Of a DNA stretch of 64,000 nt, positions 45,235 through 56,383 are shown in pieces. The DNA comes from Pseudomonas sp. AL03 (GTDB taxonomy: Bacteria; Pseudomonadota; Gammaproteobacteria; Pseudomonadales; Pseudomonadaceae), in NCBI RefSeq assembly GCF_029960815.1, contig NZ_JASBRE010000011.1:1-64000 (forward strand), written 5' to 3'. Numbering within the stretch: position 1 is the stretch's first letter; each line of letters opens with the position of its first letter. The notes beneath the pieces were generated by a model that was given only the letters and a program-made list of their open reading frames with translations, made no database searches and had not been told where the DNA came from. The translations under genes and the position numbers were made by a program.

Positions 45235-48200
45235 TCATTTGAGCAGCTTTTGAAACTCCTCCACCGGCAGCGGCGGGCTGTGCAAAAACCCCTGATAAAA
45301 ATGGCAGCCCAGCCCCTGTAAAAATTCCAGCTGCTCCGGTGTCTCTACCCCTTCGGCAATCACTTTCAATTCGAGGCTGAGGGCCATGGCGACGATGGCG
45401 CGGATAATCTCGGCGTCGTTGGGGTCGGTCGTGGCGTCGCGGATGAACGACTGGTCGATTTTCAGGGTGTCGACCGGCAGACGCTTGAGGTAAGTCAGCG
45501 AGGAATAGCCGGTGCCGAAATCGTCCATCGCAAAACTCACGCCGAGTTTTTTCAGGCGACGCATTTTGTTGATGGTGTCTTCCAGGTTCTGGATCACGAT
45601 GCCTTCGGTGATTTCCAGTTTTAGCAGCGAGCAGGGCAGGCCATGACTGCTGAGGCTGTGTTCGATGCGTTCGACGAAGTCGTTTTGCCGGAATTGCCGC
45701 GGGCTGATATTTACGCACAGGCTGAAGTCCAGCGGGTCGACCAGGCCATTGGCGATCAGTTGTTTGAAGGCGCTGCAGGCTTCGTCGATGATCCAGGTGC
45801 CCACTTCCAGAATCAGTCCGCTGTCCTCCAGCACCTTGATGAACTCGGTGGGCGATTGCGCGCCAAGTTCCGGGTGGTTCCAGCGTACCAGCGCCTCGGC
45901 GCCGACGATGCGGTCGTTCCGGGCGTCCACCTGAGGTTGGTAGTGCACGCGGAACTCACCCCGGGAAAGGGCCAGGCGCAGGTCGGTTTCCATGCGCAGG
46001 CGTTCGCTCGCAGCCTTCTGCATGGTGTTGTGGTACATCTGCGTGGTATTGCGGCCTGAGTCCTTGGCTCGGTAGAGGGCGATGTCGGCGCGTTTGAGCA
46101 GGTCGGTCGGGGTCGAACCATGGTCGGGAATCAGCGCGATGCCGATGCTCGGGGTCACTTGCAGGCGTTGTCCGTCGAGGAACATCGGCTCCGACAGCAG
46201 TTCACGCAAGGTGTCCGCCAACTGCTGAACCTGCTCGCTGACCTCGTTGCGCGAGCCTTCGAGCCCGCTGAGCAGCACCACGAATTCGTCACCGCCCAAA
46301 CGGGCGACGGTGTCCTCCATGCGCACGCTGGCTTCGAGGCGCGCGGTGATGATTTTCAGCACGGTATCGCCCACCGGATGACCGAGCGAATCATTGATGT
46401 GCTTGAAGTGATCAAGGTCGAGAAACATCAGGGCACCGCGCAGGTTGTGGCGCTTGAGCAGGGCGATCTGCTGGCTCAGGCGATCCATCAGCAGCGCGCG
46501 GTTGGGCAGGTTGGTCAGCGGGTCGTGGTAGGCCAGGTGACGGATTTGCGCTTCAGCGTTTTTCAGCAGGCTGACGTCCCGCGCAGTCAGCAGCAGGCAA
46601 GCGGTTTCGTTGAGGGTGATCGGCTCCACCGAGACCTCGACAGTCAGCAGCTCGCCGCGTTTATTGCGCCCGAGCGTTTCCTGGTGGTGCACCCGGCCCT
46701 TGATCTGTAGTTCGGCGAGCAGCGCCGAGCGTTGTTTTTCATCGGCCCAGATGCCGACCTGATACACCGTGCGACCAATCACTTCGTCGGCGCGGTAGCC
46801 GGTCAGGCGGCAGAAGCCGTCGTTGACCTCCAGATAGCGTCCGGTGTCGCGCTCGGTGATGGTGATCGCGTCGGGGCTTGAGTGGAACGCCTTGGCGAAC
46901 TTCTCTTCACTGGCCTTGAGCGCCGCTTCCGAGCGTTGTTGCTGGGTAATGTCGCGCAGGGTGGTGACGATGCACGGCTGGTCGCCGACGCTGATCTGGC
47001 GGCTGGAGATCACGCAGGTCAGGGATTGCCCGTCTTTGTGCTGAACCAGGATCGCCACGTTGTTCAGGCCTTGTTCACGGATGACCTGCTCGATCCGTCG
47101 CAGGCTTTTCGCCGAAGCGTCCCATAGACCGATTTCGTCGGCGCCGCGGCCAATCACGTCGGCGGCGCTCCAGCCGAAGGCCTGGGTGAAACTGGAGTTG
47201 ATCTCGATGAATTGGCCGGTGTCCTGACGGGTCACGCAAATCGGGTCCGGGCTGACCTGGAACAGGGTGGCGAACTTCTCTTCGGACGCCACCAGCAGCT
47301 GCTCGCGCTCCACCTGATCGGTGATGTCGAGCAGCGTGCCGGCCATGCGCAACGGGGCGCCGTTGTCGTCGCGATAGAGTCGGGCGCGGCTTTCCAGGAA
47401 GCGCGAGCTGCCATCCGGCAATTGCACGCGGTAGGTCAGTTGATAATTGCCGGCCGGGCCTTCTCGCAGGCTGCGATAGGCGTCGCGCATGGTGCCGCGC
47501 TCTTCGTCGGGCACGCCTTCGAAAAACTCGTCAAAGGATTCATGGAAAGGTTTGGCCTCCATCCCGTGTAACTGGGCGGCGCGTGCCGAGCCGTACAGCA
47601 TGCCGCTGGGAATGTGCCAGTCCCAGGTACCCAGTTGCGCCGAATCCAGAGCAAGGTCGAGCCGCTCCTGGCTGTCTTTCAGGGCAAGCTCGGCGGCTTT
47701 TCGTTCGGTGGTGTCCAGAAACGTACTCAGCAGATACGGCTGGCCTTCGAGCTCCACCTTTTGTGCGCTGAGAATGCCGTCATGGACTTGGCCATTGCTG
47801 GCACGAAACTGCACCTCCATGCTGACCAGTTCGCCCTTGGCCTTGGTGGCCTTGACCAGTTGTGCCCGTTGCTCCGGGTGCACCCAAAGGCCCAGTTCCA
47901 AAGTGGTACGACCAATGGCGTTTTGCACGGGCCAGCCGAACAGGCTTTCAAAATACTGGTTGGCTTCGGTAATCAGGCCGTCTTCCTGACGGGTCAGCAG
48001 GACCATGTTCGGGCACAGGTGGAACAGCGTGGCAAAGCGCTTTTCCGAGCTGCTCAACGCTTGTTCGCGCTGGCGCTGGTGGGTGATTTCGCGGATCACG
48101 CCAATCATCCGTGGCCGACCGTGTTTGTCCGGCAACAGGCTGCCGTTGATCTCCAGCCAGTGCAGGCTGCCGTCGGGCCAGCGAATGCGGTGGTGCATCG

Positions 48201-48519
48201 CCTGTTCCAGCGGAGCGCCGGCGATCACCGCGTGGAAAGCGCGAATGGTTTTCGCCCGATCCTCTGGCGGCAGCAAGTCGAGGTATTCCAGATCCGCCGG
48301 CAGCGGTTGCCGGGGATCGAAGCCGAACAGCGCCTGGGTACCGCGCGACCAACTGATCTGCCCGCGCTCGATGTCCCAATACCAGGCGCCCAGACGTGCA
48401 CCGTTGAGGGCGGCCAACAATTGTGGGGCGCTTTCCCAGCTCTGCTCGGACCGTTTCGGGTCAAGCGCCTGTATACGCGGCATCGGCGGAACACGGTCAA
48501 CAGATTTCGGCATTGGCAA
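45235..48519 (-). CDS. Multi-PAS GGDEF-EAL c-di-GMP enzyme
   Basis: A 1094-residue soluble protein with five PAS-type sensor units in a row (LNGARLGAWYWDIERGQISW, FHLCPNMVLLTRQEDGLITE, LDSAQLGTWDWHIPSGML, FQVSPDPICVTRQDTGQFIE, FHSSPDAITITERDTGRYLE), then GGDEF and EAL domains. The cyclase site RLGGDEFVVLL has the I-site RMED ahead of it. The EAL site is complete (EALVRW, NISPRQF, LEITEGIVI, DDFGTGYSSLTYL, AEGVETPEQ). No TM helix or signal peptide is visible. It could both make and degrade c-di-GMP in response to several cytoplasmic cues. Single-gene unit. Confidence 0.92.
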   Translation of the reverse strand: MPMPKSVDRVPPMPRIQALDPKRSEQSWESAPQLLAALNGARLGAWYWDIERGQISWSRGTQALFGFDPRQPLPADLEYLDLLPPEDRAKTIRAFHAVIAGAPLEQAMHHRIRWPDGSLHWLEINGSLLPDKHGRPRMIGVIREITHQRQREQALSSSEKRFATLFHLCPNMVLLTRQEDGLITEANQYFESLFGWPVQNAIGRTTLELGLWVHPEQRAQLVKATKAKGELVSMEVQFRASNGQVHDGILSAQKVELEGQPYLLSTFLDTTERKAAELALKDSQERLDLALDSAQLGTWDWHIPSGMLYGSARAAQLHGMEAKPFHESFDEFFEGVPDEERGTMRDAYRSLREGPAGNYQLTYRVQLPDGSSRFLESRARLYRDDNGAPLRMAGTLLDITDQVEREQLLVASEEKFATLFQVSPDPICVTRQDTGQFIEINSSFTQAFGWSAADVIGRGADEIGLWDASAKSLRRIEQVIREQGLNNVAILVQHKDGQSLTCVISSRQISVGDQPCIVTTLRDITQQQRSEAALKASEEKFAKAFHSSPDAITITERDTGRYLEVNDGFCRLTGYRADEVIGRTVYQVGIWADEKQRSALLAELQIKGRVHHQETLGRNKRGELLTVEVSVEPITLNETACLLLTARDVSLLKNAEAQIRHLAYHDPLTNLPNRALLMDRLSQQIALLKRHNLRGALMFLDLDHFKHINDSLGHPVGDTVLKIITARLEASVRMEDTVARLGGDEFVVLLSGLEGSRNEVSEQVQQLADTLRELLSEPMFLDGQRLQVTPSIGIALIPDHGSTPTDLLKRADIALYRAKDSGRNTTQMYHNTMQKAASERLRMETDLRLALSRGEFRVHYQPQVDARNDRIVGAEALVRWNHPELGAQSPTEFIKVLEDSGLILEVGTWIIDEACSAFKQLIANGLVDPLDFSLCVNISPRQFRQNDFVERIEHSLSSHGLPCSLLKLEITEGIVIQNLEDTINKMRRLKKLGVSFAMDDFGTGYSSLTYLKRLPVDTLKIDQSFIRDATTDPNDAEIIRAIVAMALSLELKVIAEGVETPEQLEFLQGLGCHFYQGFLHSPPLPVEEFQKLLK

Positions 48520-48578
48520 GCCTTGGCTGAGTGGGGTGTTAGTGACAGTAACTCGAGGCTCTACAGAAGTAGCACAGC

Positions 48579-49469
48579 TTAGCCGAGAGTCCCTGGCAGA
48601 TCGATTTGTGCATCCAGCAAGGCCATGAAGGCTCGCGCCGCATTCGATAGCGTCCTTTCTGTGTGCAGGATATAGCCTAGCTGGCGAGTCAGTTGTATGC
48701 CCGGTAAAGGTATTCGCGCAACCTGATCATCCAGCATGGTGCGCGGCAACACGCTCCAGGCCAGGCCAATCGAGACCATCATCTTTATGGTTTCCAGATA
48801 ATTCGTGCTCATGGCGATGTTCGGCGTCAGGCCTTGAGCTTCGAACAGGCGCCGGACGATGTGGTGGGTAAAGGTGTTGCCACCAGGAAATACCGCCGGG
48901 TGCAGGGCAATGTCCGCCAGGCTGACCGGGCCGTCGCTGATCAGCGAGTGCTCCGGGGCGACCACGAAGTCCAGCGGGTCGTCCCACACCGGCGTGGCCT
49001 TGATCAGTGCGTGGGGCTCCGGTGCCAGGGTGATGACCGCCAGTTCGGCGCGGCCATGGAGTATTTCTTCGTAGGCCACCTCCGAATCGAGGAACTGAAT
49101 ATCCAGCGCCACCTGTGGGTAGCGTCGGGTGAATTCCCTTAATAAGGGTGGTAAACGGTGCAGGCCGATGTGGTGACTGGTGGCCAGGGTCAGACGACCG
49201 GTCACTTCGCCGGTCAGGTTGGTCAGGGCGCGGCGGGTGTCGTCCAGCACATTCAGGATCTGATAGGCCCTCGGCAGCAAAGCGCGCCCGGCCTCGGTCA
49301 GGCTGACTTCACGGCCCAGGCGATCGAACAGGCGCACCTTCAATTGCTGCTCCAGTCCGGCAATGCGCTTGCTGATCGCCGGTTGGGTCAGGTGTAGCCG
49401 TTCGCCAGCGCCGGAGAAACTCCCGGTCTCGGCAATCGCGATAAACGCGTTGAGGTTGGCCAGATCCAT
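48579..49469 (-). CDS. LysR-family regulator divergent from leuCD
   Basis: A 296-residue LysR protein: N-terminal helix-turn-helix (LNAFIAIAETGSFSGAGERL, LTQPAISKRIAGLEQQLKVR), then the effector-binding domain. The ATG at 49469 lies 153 bases from the leuC start on the opposite strand, the classic LysR arrangement. The AT-rich region between (TTATTTAATG) could hold the binding site. Control of leuC/leuD is inferred from position. Confidence 0.88.
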   Translation of the reverse strand: MDLANLNAFIAIAETGSFSGAGERLHLTQPAISKRIAGLEQQLKVRLFDRLGREVSLTEAGRALLPRAYQILNVLDDTRRALTNLTGEVTGRLTLATSHHIGLHRLPPLLREFTRRYPQVALDIQFLDSEVAYEEILHGRAELAVITLAPEPHALIKATPVWDDPLDFVVAPEHSLISDGPVSLADIALHPAVFPGGNTFTHHIVRRLFEAQGLTPNIAMSTNYLETIKMMVSIGLAWSVLPRTMLDDQVARIPLPGIQLTRQLGYILHTERTLSNAARAFMALLDAQIDLPGTLG

Positions 49470-49622
49470 TGTGGTATTCCAGTTGGTTATCCAAAGCATA
49501 AAAAATATGAATTTGAGTTATTTAATGTAACCCCCTAGGATCGACCTCACAAGCCAAGGGGTTATTGAACCGTGCATGACCCAAGGCATAGAAAATAGCA
49601 GCAAGCTGATGAGGACCGTCTG

Positions 49623-51041
49623 ATGGCCGGCAAAACGCTTTACGACAAGCTCTGGGATTCCCATGAAGTGAAACGGCGCGACGATGGGTCGTCGCTGATC
49701 TATATCGACCGCCACATCATCCATGAAGTGACTTCTCCCCAAGCTTTCGAAGGCCTGCGTCTGGCCGGGCGCAAGCCTTGGCGCGTCGACTCGATCATCG
49801 CGACCCCGGACCACAACGTACCGACCACGCCGGATCGCAAGGGCGGCATCGAAGCGATTACCGACCAGGTCTCGCGTTTGCAGGTTCAGACCCTCGATGA
49901 CTACTGCGATGAATACGGCATCACCGAATTCAAAATGAATGATGTGCGTCAGGGCATCGTTCACGTGATCGGTCCGGAGCAGGGTGCCACCTTGCCGGGC
50001 ATGACCGTGGTCTGCGGCGATTCGCACACCTCGACTCACGGCGCGTTTGGCGCCTTGGCCCACGGCATCGGGACTTCCGAGGTCGAGCACGTGTTCGCCA
50101 CGCAGTGTCTGGTCGCCAAGAAAATGAAAAACATGCGGGTGTCGGTCGAAGGCAAATTGCCGTTCGGCGTGACGGCCAAGGACATCGTGCTCGCGGTGAT
50201 CGGCAAAATCGGCACCGCCGGCGGTAACGGCCACGCCATCGAGTTCGCCGGCAGCGCCATTCGCGATTTGTCCGTTGAAGGCCGCATGACCATCTGCAAC
50301 ATGTCCATCGAGGCCGGCGCTCGCGTAGGTCTGGTGGCTGCCGACGAAAAAACCGTGGCTTACGTCAAGGGTCGTCCATTCGCCCCGAAAGGCGCGGAAT
50401 GGGACATGGCGGTCGAATCCTGGAAAGACTTGGTGTCCGACGCTGACGCCGTATTCGACACCGTGGTCGAGCTCGACGCCACTCAGATCAAGCCTCAAGT
50501 CAGCTGGGGTACGTCGCCCGAGATGGTCGTGGCGGTTGATCAGAACGTTCCCGATCCTGCGAAGGAAATGGACCTGGTCAAACGCGGCTCCATCGAGCGC
50601 GCCTTGAAATACATGGGTTTGAGCGCCAATCAGGCGATCACCGACATTCAACTGGACCGCGTATTCATTGGTTCCTGCACCAACTCGCGGATCGAAGACT
50701 TGCGCGCTGCGGCGGTGATCGCCAAGGGCCGTAAAGTCGCTTCGACGATTAAGCAAGCCATCGTGGTGCCGGGCTCGGGCCTGGTGAAGGCACAAGCCGA
50801 GGCCGAAGGCCTGGACAAAATTTTCCTCGAAGCCGGTTTCGAGTGGCGTGAACCGGGTTGCTCGATGTGCCTGGCGATGAACCCGGACCGTTTGGAGTCG
50901 GGCGAGCATTGCGCCTCGACCTCCAACCGCAACTTCGAAGGGCGTCAGGGCGCTGGTGGTCGTACTCACCTGGTCAGCCCGGCCATGGCCGCGGCGGCTG
51001 CCGTCAACGGTCGTTTCATCGACGTTCGCGAACTGATCTGA
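49623..51041 (+). CDS. leuC: 3-isopropylmalate dehydratase large subunit
   Basis: With LeuD it isomerises 2- to 3-isopropylmalate in leucine synthesis. The 472-residue protein is the aconitase-like 4Fe-4S subunit: [34 protein letters not shown], and the cluster cysteines in [13 protein letters not shown] and [13 protein letters not shown]. Full length. The gene is 10 bases upstream of leuD. Confidence 0.97.
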   Translation: MAGKTLYDKLWDSHEVKRRDDGSSLIYIDRHIIHEVTSPQAFEGLRLAGRKPWRVDSIIATPDHNVPTTPDRKGGIEAITDQVSRLQVQTLDDYCDEYGITEFKMNDVRQGIVHVIGPEQGATLPGMTVVCGDSHTSTHGAFGALAHGIGTSEVEHVFATQCLVAKKMKNMRVSVEGKLPFGVTAKDIVLAVIGKIGTAGGNGHAIEFAGSAIRDLSVEGRMTICNMSIEAGARVGLVAADEKTVAYVKGRPFAPKGAEWDMAVESWKDLVSDADAVFDTVVELDATQIKPQVSWGTSPEMVVAVDQNVPDPAKEMDLVKRGSIERALKYMGLSANQAITDIQLDRVFIGSCTNSRIEDLRAAAVIAKGRKVASTIKQAIVVPGSGLVKAQAEAEGLDKIFLEAGFEWREPGCSMCLAMNPDRLESGEHCASTSNRNFEGRQGAGGRTHLVSPAMAAAAAVNGRFIDVRELI

Positions 51042-51051
51042 GGAACCGCAC

Positions 51052-51696
51052 ATGAGAGCTTTTACCCAACACACCGGTTTGGTCGCACCCTTGAACCGTG
51101 CCAACGTCGACACCGACCAGATCATTCCGAAGCAGTTCTTGAAGTCGATCAAGCGCACCGGTTTTGGTCCGAGCCTGTTTGACGAATGGCGCTACCTGGA
51201 CGTGGGTTATGCCTACCAGGACAACTCCAAGCGTCCGCTGAACAAGGACTTTGTCCTCAACGCCGAGCGTTATCAAGGCGCCAGCGTGCTGCTGGCCCGC
51301 GAGAACTTCGGTTGCGGCTCGAGCCGCGAACACGCGCCGTGGGCGCTGGAAGAATACGGTTTTCGCAGCATCATCGCGCCGAGCTACGCCGACATCTTCT
51401 ACAACAACAGCTTCAAGAACGGCTTGCTGCCGATCATCTTGAGCGACGCTGAAGTCGATGAACTGTTCCAGCAGGTCGAAGCGAATCCTGGCTACGAGTT
51501 GACGGTCGACCTGCAAGCCCAGACCGTGACCCGGCCTGATGGCAAGGTTTACAGCTTTGAACTTGACGAGTTCCGCAAGCATTGCCTGGTCAACGGCCTG
51601 GACGACATCGGCCTGACCTTGCAGGAAGGTGAGGCGATCGCGGCGTTTGAAGCCAAACACCGTGCGAGCCAGCCCTGGTTGTTTCGCGACGCGTGA
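51052..51696 (+). CDS. leuD: 3-isopropylmalate dehydratase small subunit
   Basis: A 214-residue partner of Leu[21 protein letters not shown] and [20 protein letters not shown], both diagnostic of LeuD. GAGGAACC precedes the ATG. An inverted repeat of the REP type follows before the methyltransferase gene. Confidence 0.97.
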   Translation: MRAFTQHTGLVAPLNRANVDTDQIIPKQFLKSIKRTGFGPSLFDEWRYLDVGYAYQDNSKRPLNKDFVLNAERYQGASVLLARENFGCGSSREHAPWALEEYGFRSIIAPSYADIFYNNSFKNGLLPIILSDAEVDELFQQVEANPGYELTVDLQAQTVTRPDGKVYSFELDEFRKHCLVNGLDDIGLTLQEGEAIAAFEAKHRASQPWLFRDA

Positions 51697-51719
51697 TTGT
51701 TTGTAAAACGTGATGACGC

Positions 51720-51788
51720 CTTCGCGGGCAAGCCTAGCTCCTACGGTTGTAATGCATTCTCCTGTAGGAGCGAGGCTTGCCCGCGAAG
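51720..51788. repeat. REP inverted repeat between leuD and the methyltransferase gene
   Basis: CTTCGCGGGCAAGCC (51720-51734) and GGCTTGCCCGCGAAG (51774-51788) are a perfect 15-bp pair; inner CTCCTAC and GTAGGAG extend it. The same core is at 54998 and 37402. Confidence 0.9.
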
Positions 51789-51825
51789 AGGCCCGCCCAG
51801 ACAACACAAATATCAGGACATTACG

Positions 51826-52590
51826 ATGACCAGCACCGCCCACAGTCAGGTTGTACAAAAGCAATTCGGTGAACAGGCCTCGGCCTACCTGAGCAGCGCC
51901 GTTCACGCTCAAGGCACCGAATTCGCACTGCTACAGGCTGAACTGGCAGGGCAGGGCGATGCCCGAGTGCTGGACCTGGGCTGCGGCGCCGGTCACGTGA
52001 GCTTTCACGTGGCCTCGCTGGTGAAAGAAGTGGTGGCCTACGACCTGTCGCAGCAGATGCTCGACGTGGTGGCCGGTGCCGCCGTCGACCGCGGCCTGAG
52101 CAATGTGTCCACGGTGCTGGGCGCCGCCGAGCGGTTGCCGTTCGCCGATGGTGAGTTCGATTTCGTCTTCAGCCGTTATTCGGCGCACCATTGGAGCGAT
52201 CTCGGCTTGGCGCTGCGGGAGGTTCGTCGGGTGCTGAAGCCGGGCGGGGTGGCGGCGTTCATCGACGTGTTGTCACCGGGCAGTCCGTTGTTCGACACTT
52301 ACCTGCAAAGCGTCGAAGTGCTGCGCGACACCAGCCATGTGCGCGATTATTCCGCCGGTGAGTGGTTGCGTCAGGTCAGCGAAGCGGGGTTGCATACCCG
52401 TAGCACCACCCGTCAACGGCTGCGTCTGGAGTACACCTCCTGGGTCGAGCGCATGCGCACGCCAGAGGTAATGCGCGCGGCGATCCGCGAGTTGCAGCAG
52501 TCGATGGGTAATGAAGTACGCGAGTATTTTGAGATTGAAGCCGATGGTTCGTTCAGTACCGATGTGCTGGTGCTGATGGCTGAACGATAA
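51826..52590 (+). CDS. Class I SAM-dependent methyltransferase
   Basis: A 254-residue enzyme. The SAM-binding glycine motif is VLDLGCGAGHVSFHVASL near residue 44, motif II-like AYDLSQQMLDVV, and FDFVFSRYSAHHWSDLGL / LREVRRVLKPGGVAAFIDV. It resembles the UbiE/Methyltransf_11 group. The gene is conserved between leuD and leuB in Pseudomonas as I recall, but its substrate is unknown. The ATG at 51826 is used; the frame extends upstream through the REP repeat, which is unlikely to be coding. Confidence 0.9.
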   Translation: MTSTAHSQVVQKQFGEQASAYLSSAVHAQGTEFALLQAELAGQGDARVLDLGCGAGHVSFHVASLVKEVVAYDLSQQMLDVVAGAAVDRGLSNVSTVLGAAERLPFADGEFDFVFSRYSAHHWSDLGLALREVRRVLKPGGVAAFIDVLSPGSPLFDTYLQSVEVLRDTSHVRDYSAGEWLRQVSEAGLHTRSTTRQRLRLEYTSWVERMRTPEVMRAAIRELQQSMGNEVREYFEIEADGSFSTDVLVLMAER

Positions 52591-52655
52591 GCGCCGAGCG
52601 ATAGAATTTTTCCGGGTGCGCCCAAGGGCGTACCGACTGATGACATGAGGAAAGC

Positions 52656-53738
<1,083 letters not shown>

Positions 53739-53807
53739 TCTCTTGGGCCCGCTGCAACTTTCACTCTTGAAAGCAGCGGCCCACTTTTTAAAGAAGGTGT
53801 AGTTGCG

Positions 53808-54920
53808 ATGAAACGTGTAGGTCTGATCGGTTGGCGCGGTATGGTCGGTTCCGTGCTCATGCAGCGGATGCTGGAAGAGCAGGATTTCGATCTTATTGAG
53901 CCGGTGTTTTTCACCACTTCCAATGTCGGTGGCCAAGGCCCATCTGTGGGCAAGGACATTGCTCCGCTCAAGGACGCTTACAGCATTGAAGAGCTGAAAA
54001 CCCTCGATGTGATTCTGACCTGCCAGGGTGGCGACTACACCAGCGAAGTCTTCCCGAAACTGCGCGAAGACGGCTGGCAGGGTTACTGGATCGACGCCGC
54101 TTCCAGCCTGCGCATGCAGGATGACGCGGTGATCGTGCTGGACCCGGTGAACCGCAAGGTCATCGACCAGCAGCTCGATGCGGGCACCAAGAACTACATC
54201 GGCGGCAACTGCACCGTCAGCCTGATGCTGATGGGCCTCGGCGGCTTGTTCGAAGCCGGTCTGGTGGAGTGGATGAGTGCCATGACCTATCAGGCGGCCT
54301 CCGGTGCCGGCGCGCAGAACATGCGTGAACTGATCAAGCAAATGGGCGCGACCCACGCCGCTGTCGCCGATCAACTGGCCGACCCGGCCAGCGCGATCCT
54401 CGACATCGACCGCCGTGTCGCCGAAGCCATGCGCAGCGACGCGTACCCGACCGAAAACTTCGGCGTACCGCTGGCCGGCAGCCTGATCCCGTGGATCGAC
54501 AAAGAACTGCCGAACGGTCAGAGCCGCGAAGAGTGGAAGGCCCAGGCCGAGACCAACAAAATCCTCGGTCGCTTCAAGAGCCCGATCCCGGTTGATGGCA
54601 TCTGCGTGCGCATCGGCGCTATGCGCTGCCACAGCCAGGCGCTGACCATCAAACTGAACAAAGACGTGCCGATCGCCGACATCGAAGGGCTGATCAGCCA
54701 GCACAACCCTTGGGTCAAGCTGGTGCCGAACCAGCGTGACGTCAGCATTCAGGAACTGAGCCCGACGAAAGTCACCGGCACCCTGAACGTACCGGTTGGC
54801 CGTCTGCGCAAACTGAACATGGGCACGCAGTACCTCGGCGCGTTCACCGTCGGCGACCAGCTGCTGTGGGGCGCGGCCGAACCGCTGCGTCGCATGCTGC
54901 GGATCCTGCTTGAGCGTTGA
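53808..54920 (+). CDS. asd: Aspartate-semialdehyde dehydrogenase
   Basis: It makes aspartate semialdehyde for lysine, threonine, methionine and diaminopimelate. The 370-residue protein opens [20 protein letters not shown]; the nucleophile is Cys135 in [15 protein letters not shown], with the [15 protein letters not shown] region, and the second catalytic His in [12 protein letters not shown]. Gram-negative type (E. coli length). A strong terminator follows. Confidence 0.97.
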   Translation: MKRVGLIGWRGMVGSVLMQRMLEEQDFDLIEPVFFTTSNVGGQGPSVGKDIAPLKDAYSIEELKTLDVILTCQGGDYTSEVFPKLREDGWQGYWIDAASSLRMQDDAVIVLDPVNRKVIDQQLDAGTKNYIGGNCTVSLMLMGLGGLFEAGLVEWMSAMTYQAASGAGAQNMRELIKQMGATHAAVADQLADPASAILDIDRRVAEAMRSDAYPTENFGVPLAGSLIPWIDKELPNGQSREEWKAQAETNKILGRFKSPIPVDGICVRIGAMRCHSQALTIKLNKDVPIADIEGLISQHNPWVKLVPNQRDVSIQELSPTKVTGTLNVPVGRLRKLNMGTQYLGAFTVGDQLLWGAAEPLRRMLRILLER

Positions 54921-54939
54921 TCGACTGAAGTAATGAACG

Positions 54940-54972
54940 AACCCGTGCCTTGAAAGAGGTGCGGGTTTTTTT
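54940..54972 (+). terminator. Rho-independent terminator after asd
   Basis: AACCCGTGCCT and AGGTGCGGGTTTTTTT pair with a small loop and end in a T-tract, 20 bases after the asd stop. Confidence 0.85.
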
Positions 54973-54997
54973 ATGGGAAATGTGTCGTCAAGACGGT

Positions 54998-55072
54998 CCC
55001 CTTCGCGGGCAAGCCTCGCTCCTACAAGTGCAGCGCGATCCCATGTAGGAGCGAGGCTTGCCCGCGAAGGGG
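54998..55072. repeat. Perfect 29-bp REP inverted repeat
   Basis: The arm at 54998-55026 (CCCCTTCGCGGGCAAGCC then TCGCTCCTACA) is exactly complementary to 55044-55072, with a 17-base loop. It is the most complete copy of the repeat in the window. Confidence 0.92.
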
Positions 55073-55164
55073 CCGGCGCAGGCACCACAAATCCCCGGCA
55101 GAATTGCCTGCATGCCAACCACCCGGTAAAGTGCCGCTCCCCCCGTTTCGCCAGAGGTAGAACC

Positions 55165-56175
55165 ATGAGCCAGTCCTTTGATATTGCCGTGATCGGCGCC
55201 ACCGGTACTGTCGGCGAAACGCTCGTGCAGATTCTCGAAGAACGCGACTTTCCGGTCGGCAATTTGCACCTGCTCGCCAGCAGCGAATCGGCGGGGCATT
55301 CGGTGCCGTTTCGCGGCAAGAACGTGCGGGTGCGGGAGGTCGATGAGTTCGACTTCAGTAAAGTCCAGCTGGTGTTCTTCGCTGCCGGCCCGGCGGTGAC
55401 CCTGAGTTTCGCATCGCGTGCCACGGCGGCCGGTTGCTCGCTGATCGACCTGTCCGGCGCCTTGCCGGCTGATCAGGCGCCGCAAGTAGTGCCTGAAGCC
55501 AACGCCGAAATCCTGGCCGGTTTGAAAAAGCCGTTCCAGGTCAGCAGTCCAAGCCCTTCAGCCACCACGCTGGCGGTAGTGCTCGCACCGTTGCTCGGTT
55601 TGCTCGACCTGCAACGCATCAACCTGACCGCCAGCCTGGCCGTGTCTGCCCAGGGGCGCGAAGCCGTCACCGAGCTGGCCCGGCAAACTGCCGAGCTGCT
55701 CAACGTGCGTCCGCTGGAGCCGACCTTCTTCGATCGGCAGATGGCCTTCAACCTGCTGGCGCAAGTCGGCAAGCCCGATGACCAGGGGCATACGCTGCTG
55801 GAAAAACGCCTGGTACGCGAACTGCGTCAGGTCATGGCACTGCCTTTATTAAAGATTTCCGTCACTTGCATTCAAGCCCCGGTGTTTTTTGGCGATAGCT
55901 TTAACGTGACGTTGCAGTCATCGAGCGACATCGACCTGGCGAAAATCAACGCCGCCCTGGAAGACGCGCCCGGTATCGAGCTGGTGGAAGCCGGTGATTA
56001 CCCGACGCCAGTAGGCGATGCGGTAGGGCAGGACGTGGTCTACGTTGGTCGGGTTCGCGGCGGGATCGACGACCCGTCGGAACTTAATTTGTGGCTGACG
56101 TCAGATAACGTACGCAAAGGCGCCGCGCTCAATGCTGTGCAGGTGGCTGAATTGTTGATAAAAGACCTGCTGTAA
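55165..56175 (+). CDS. Aspartate-semialdehyde dehydrogenase paralogue (Usg-like), likely inactive
   Basis: A 336-residue protein of the Asd fold: IAVIGATGTVGETLVQILEE at the start, LVFFAAGPAVTLSFASRA, and QAPVFFGDSFNVTLQS in the C-terminal half. The catalytic cysteine of Asd (NCT / PNCS) is absent: the aligned stretch reads SSPSPSATTLAVVLAPL. This is the Usg-type paralogue that lies beside asd or fimV/truA in many gamma-proteobacteria. Catalysis by the Asd mechanism is not expected; function unknown. The ATG at 55165 follows AGAGGTAG. Confidence 0.88.
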   Translation: MSQSFDIAVIGATGTVGETLVQILEERDFPVGNLHLLASSESAGHSVPFRGKNVRVREVDEFDFSKVQLVFFAAGPAVTLSFASRATAAGCSLIDLSGALPADQAPQVVPEANAEILAGLKKPFQVSSPSPSATTLAVVLAPLLGLLDLQRINLTASLAVSAQGREAVTELARQTAELLNVRPLEPTFFDRQMAFNLLAQVGKPDDQGHTLLEKRLVRELRQVMALPLLKISVTCIQAPVFFGDSFNVTLQSSSDIDLAKINAALEDAPGIELVEAGDYPTPVGDAVGQDVVYVGRVRGGIDDPSELNLWLTSDNVRKGAALNAVQVAELLIKDLL

Positions 56176-56383
56176 AAGATACTTCGCAACAATTCACAGA
56201 ATGATTCGGGCCGAGCGCTATGCTTGGCCAGATTGCCGAAGGCGAGCCACCCTCCGGGGCTTTGCGTGGCATGAATGAAATGATCGCGCGCGACGACTCT
56301 TCGCCGCCGCGCGCAATGCCTTACGGCAGCGGCTATCAACACCTTCTCGCTGGCCGAGGAATGTTCAAACAAAGGATTAGGCT

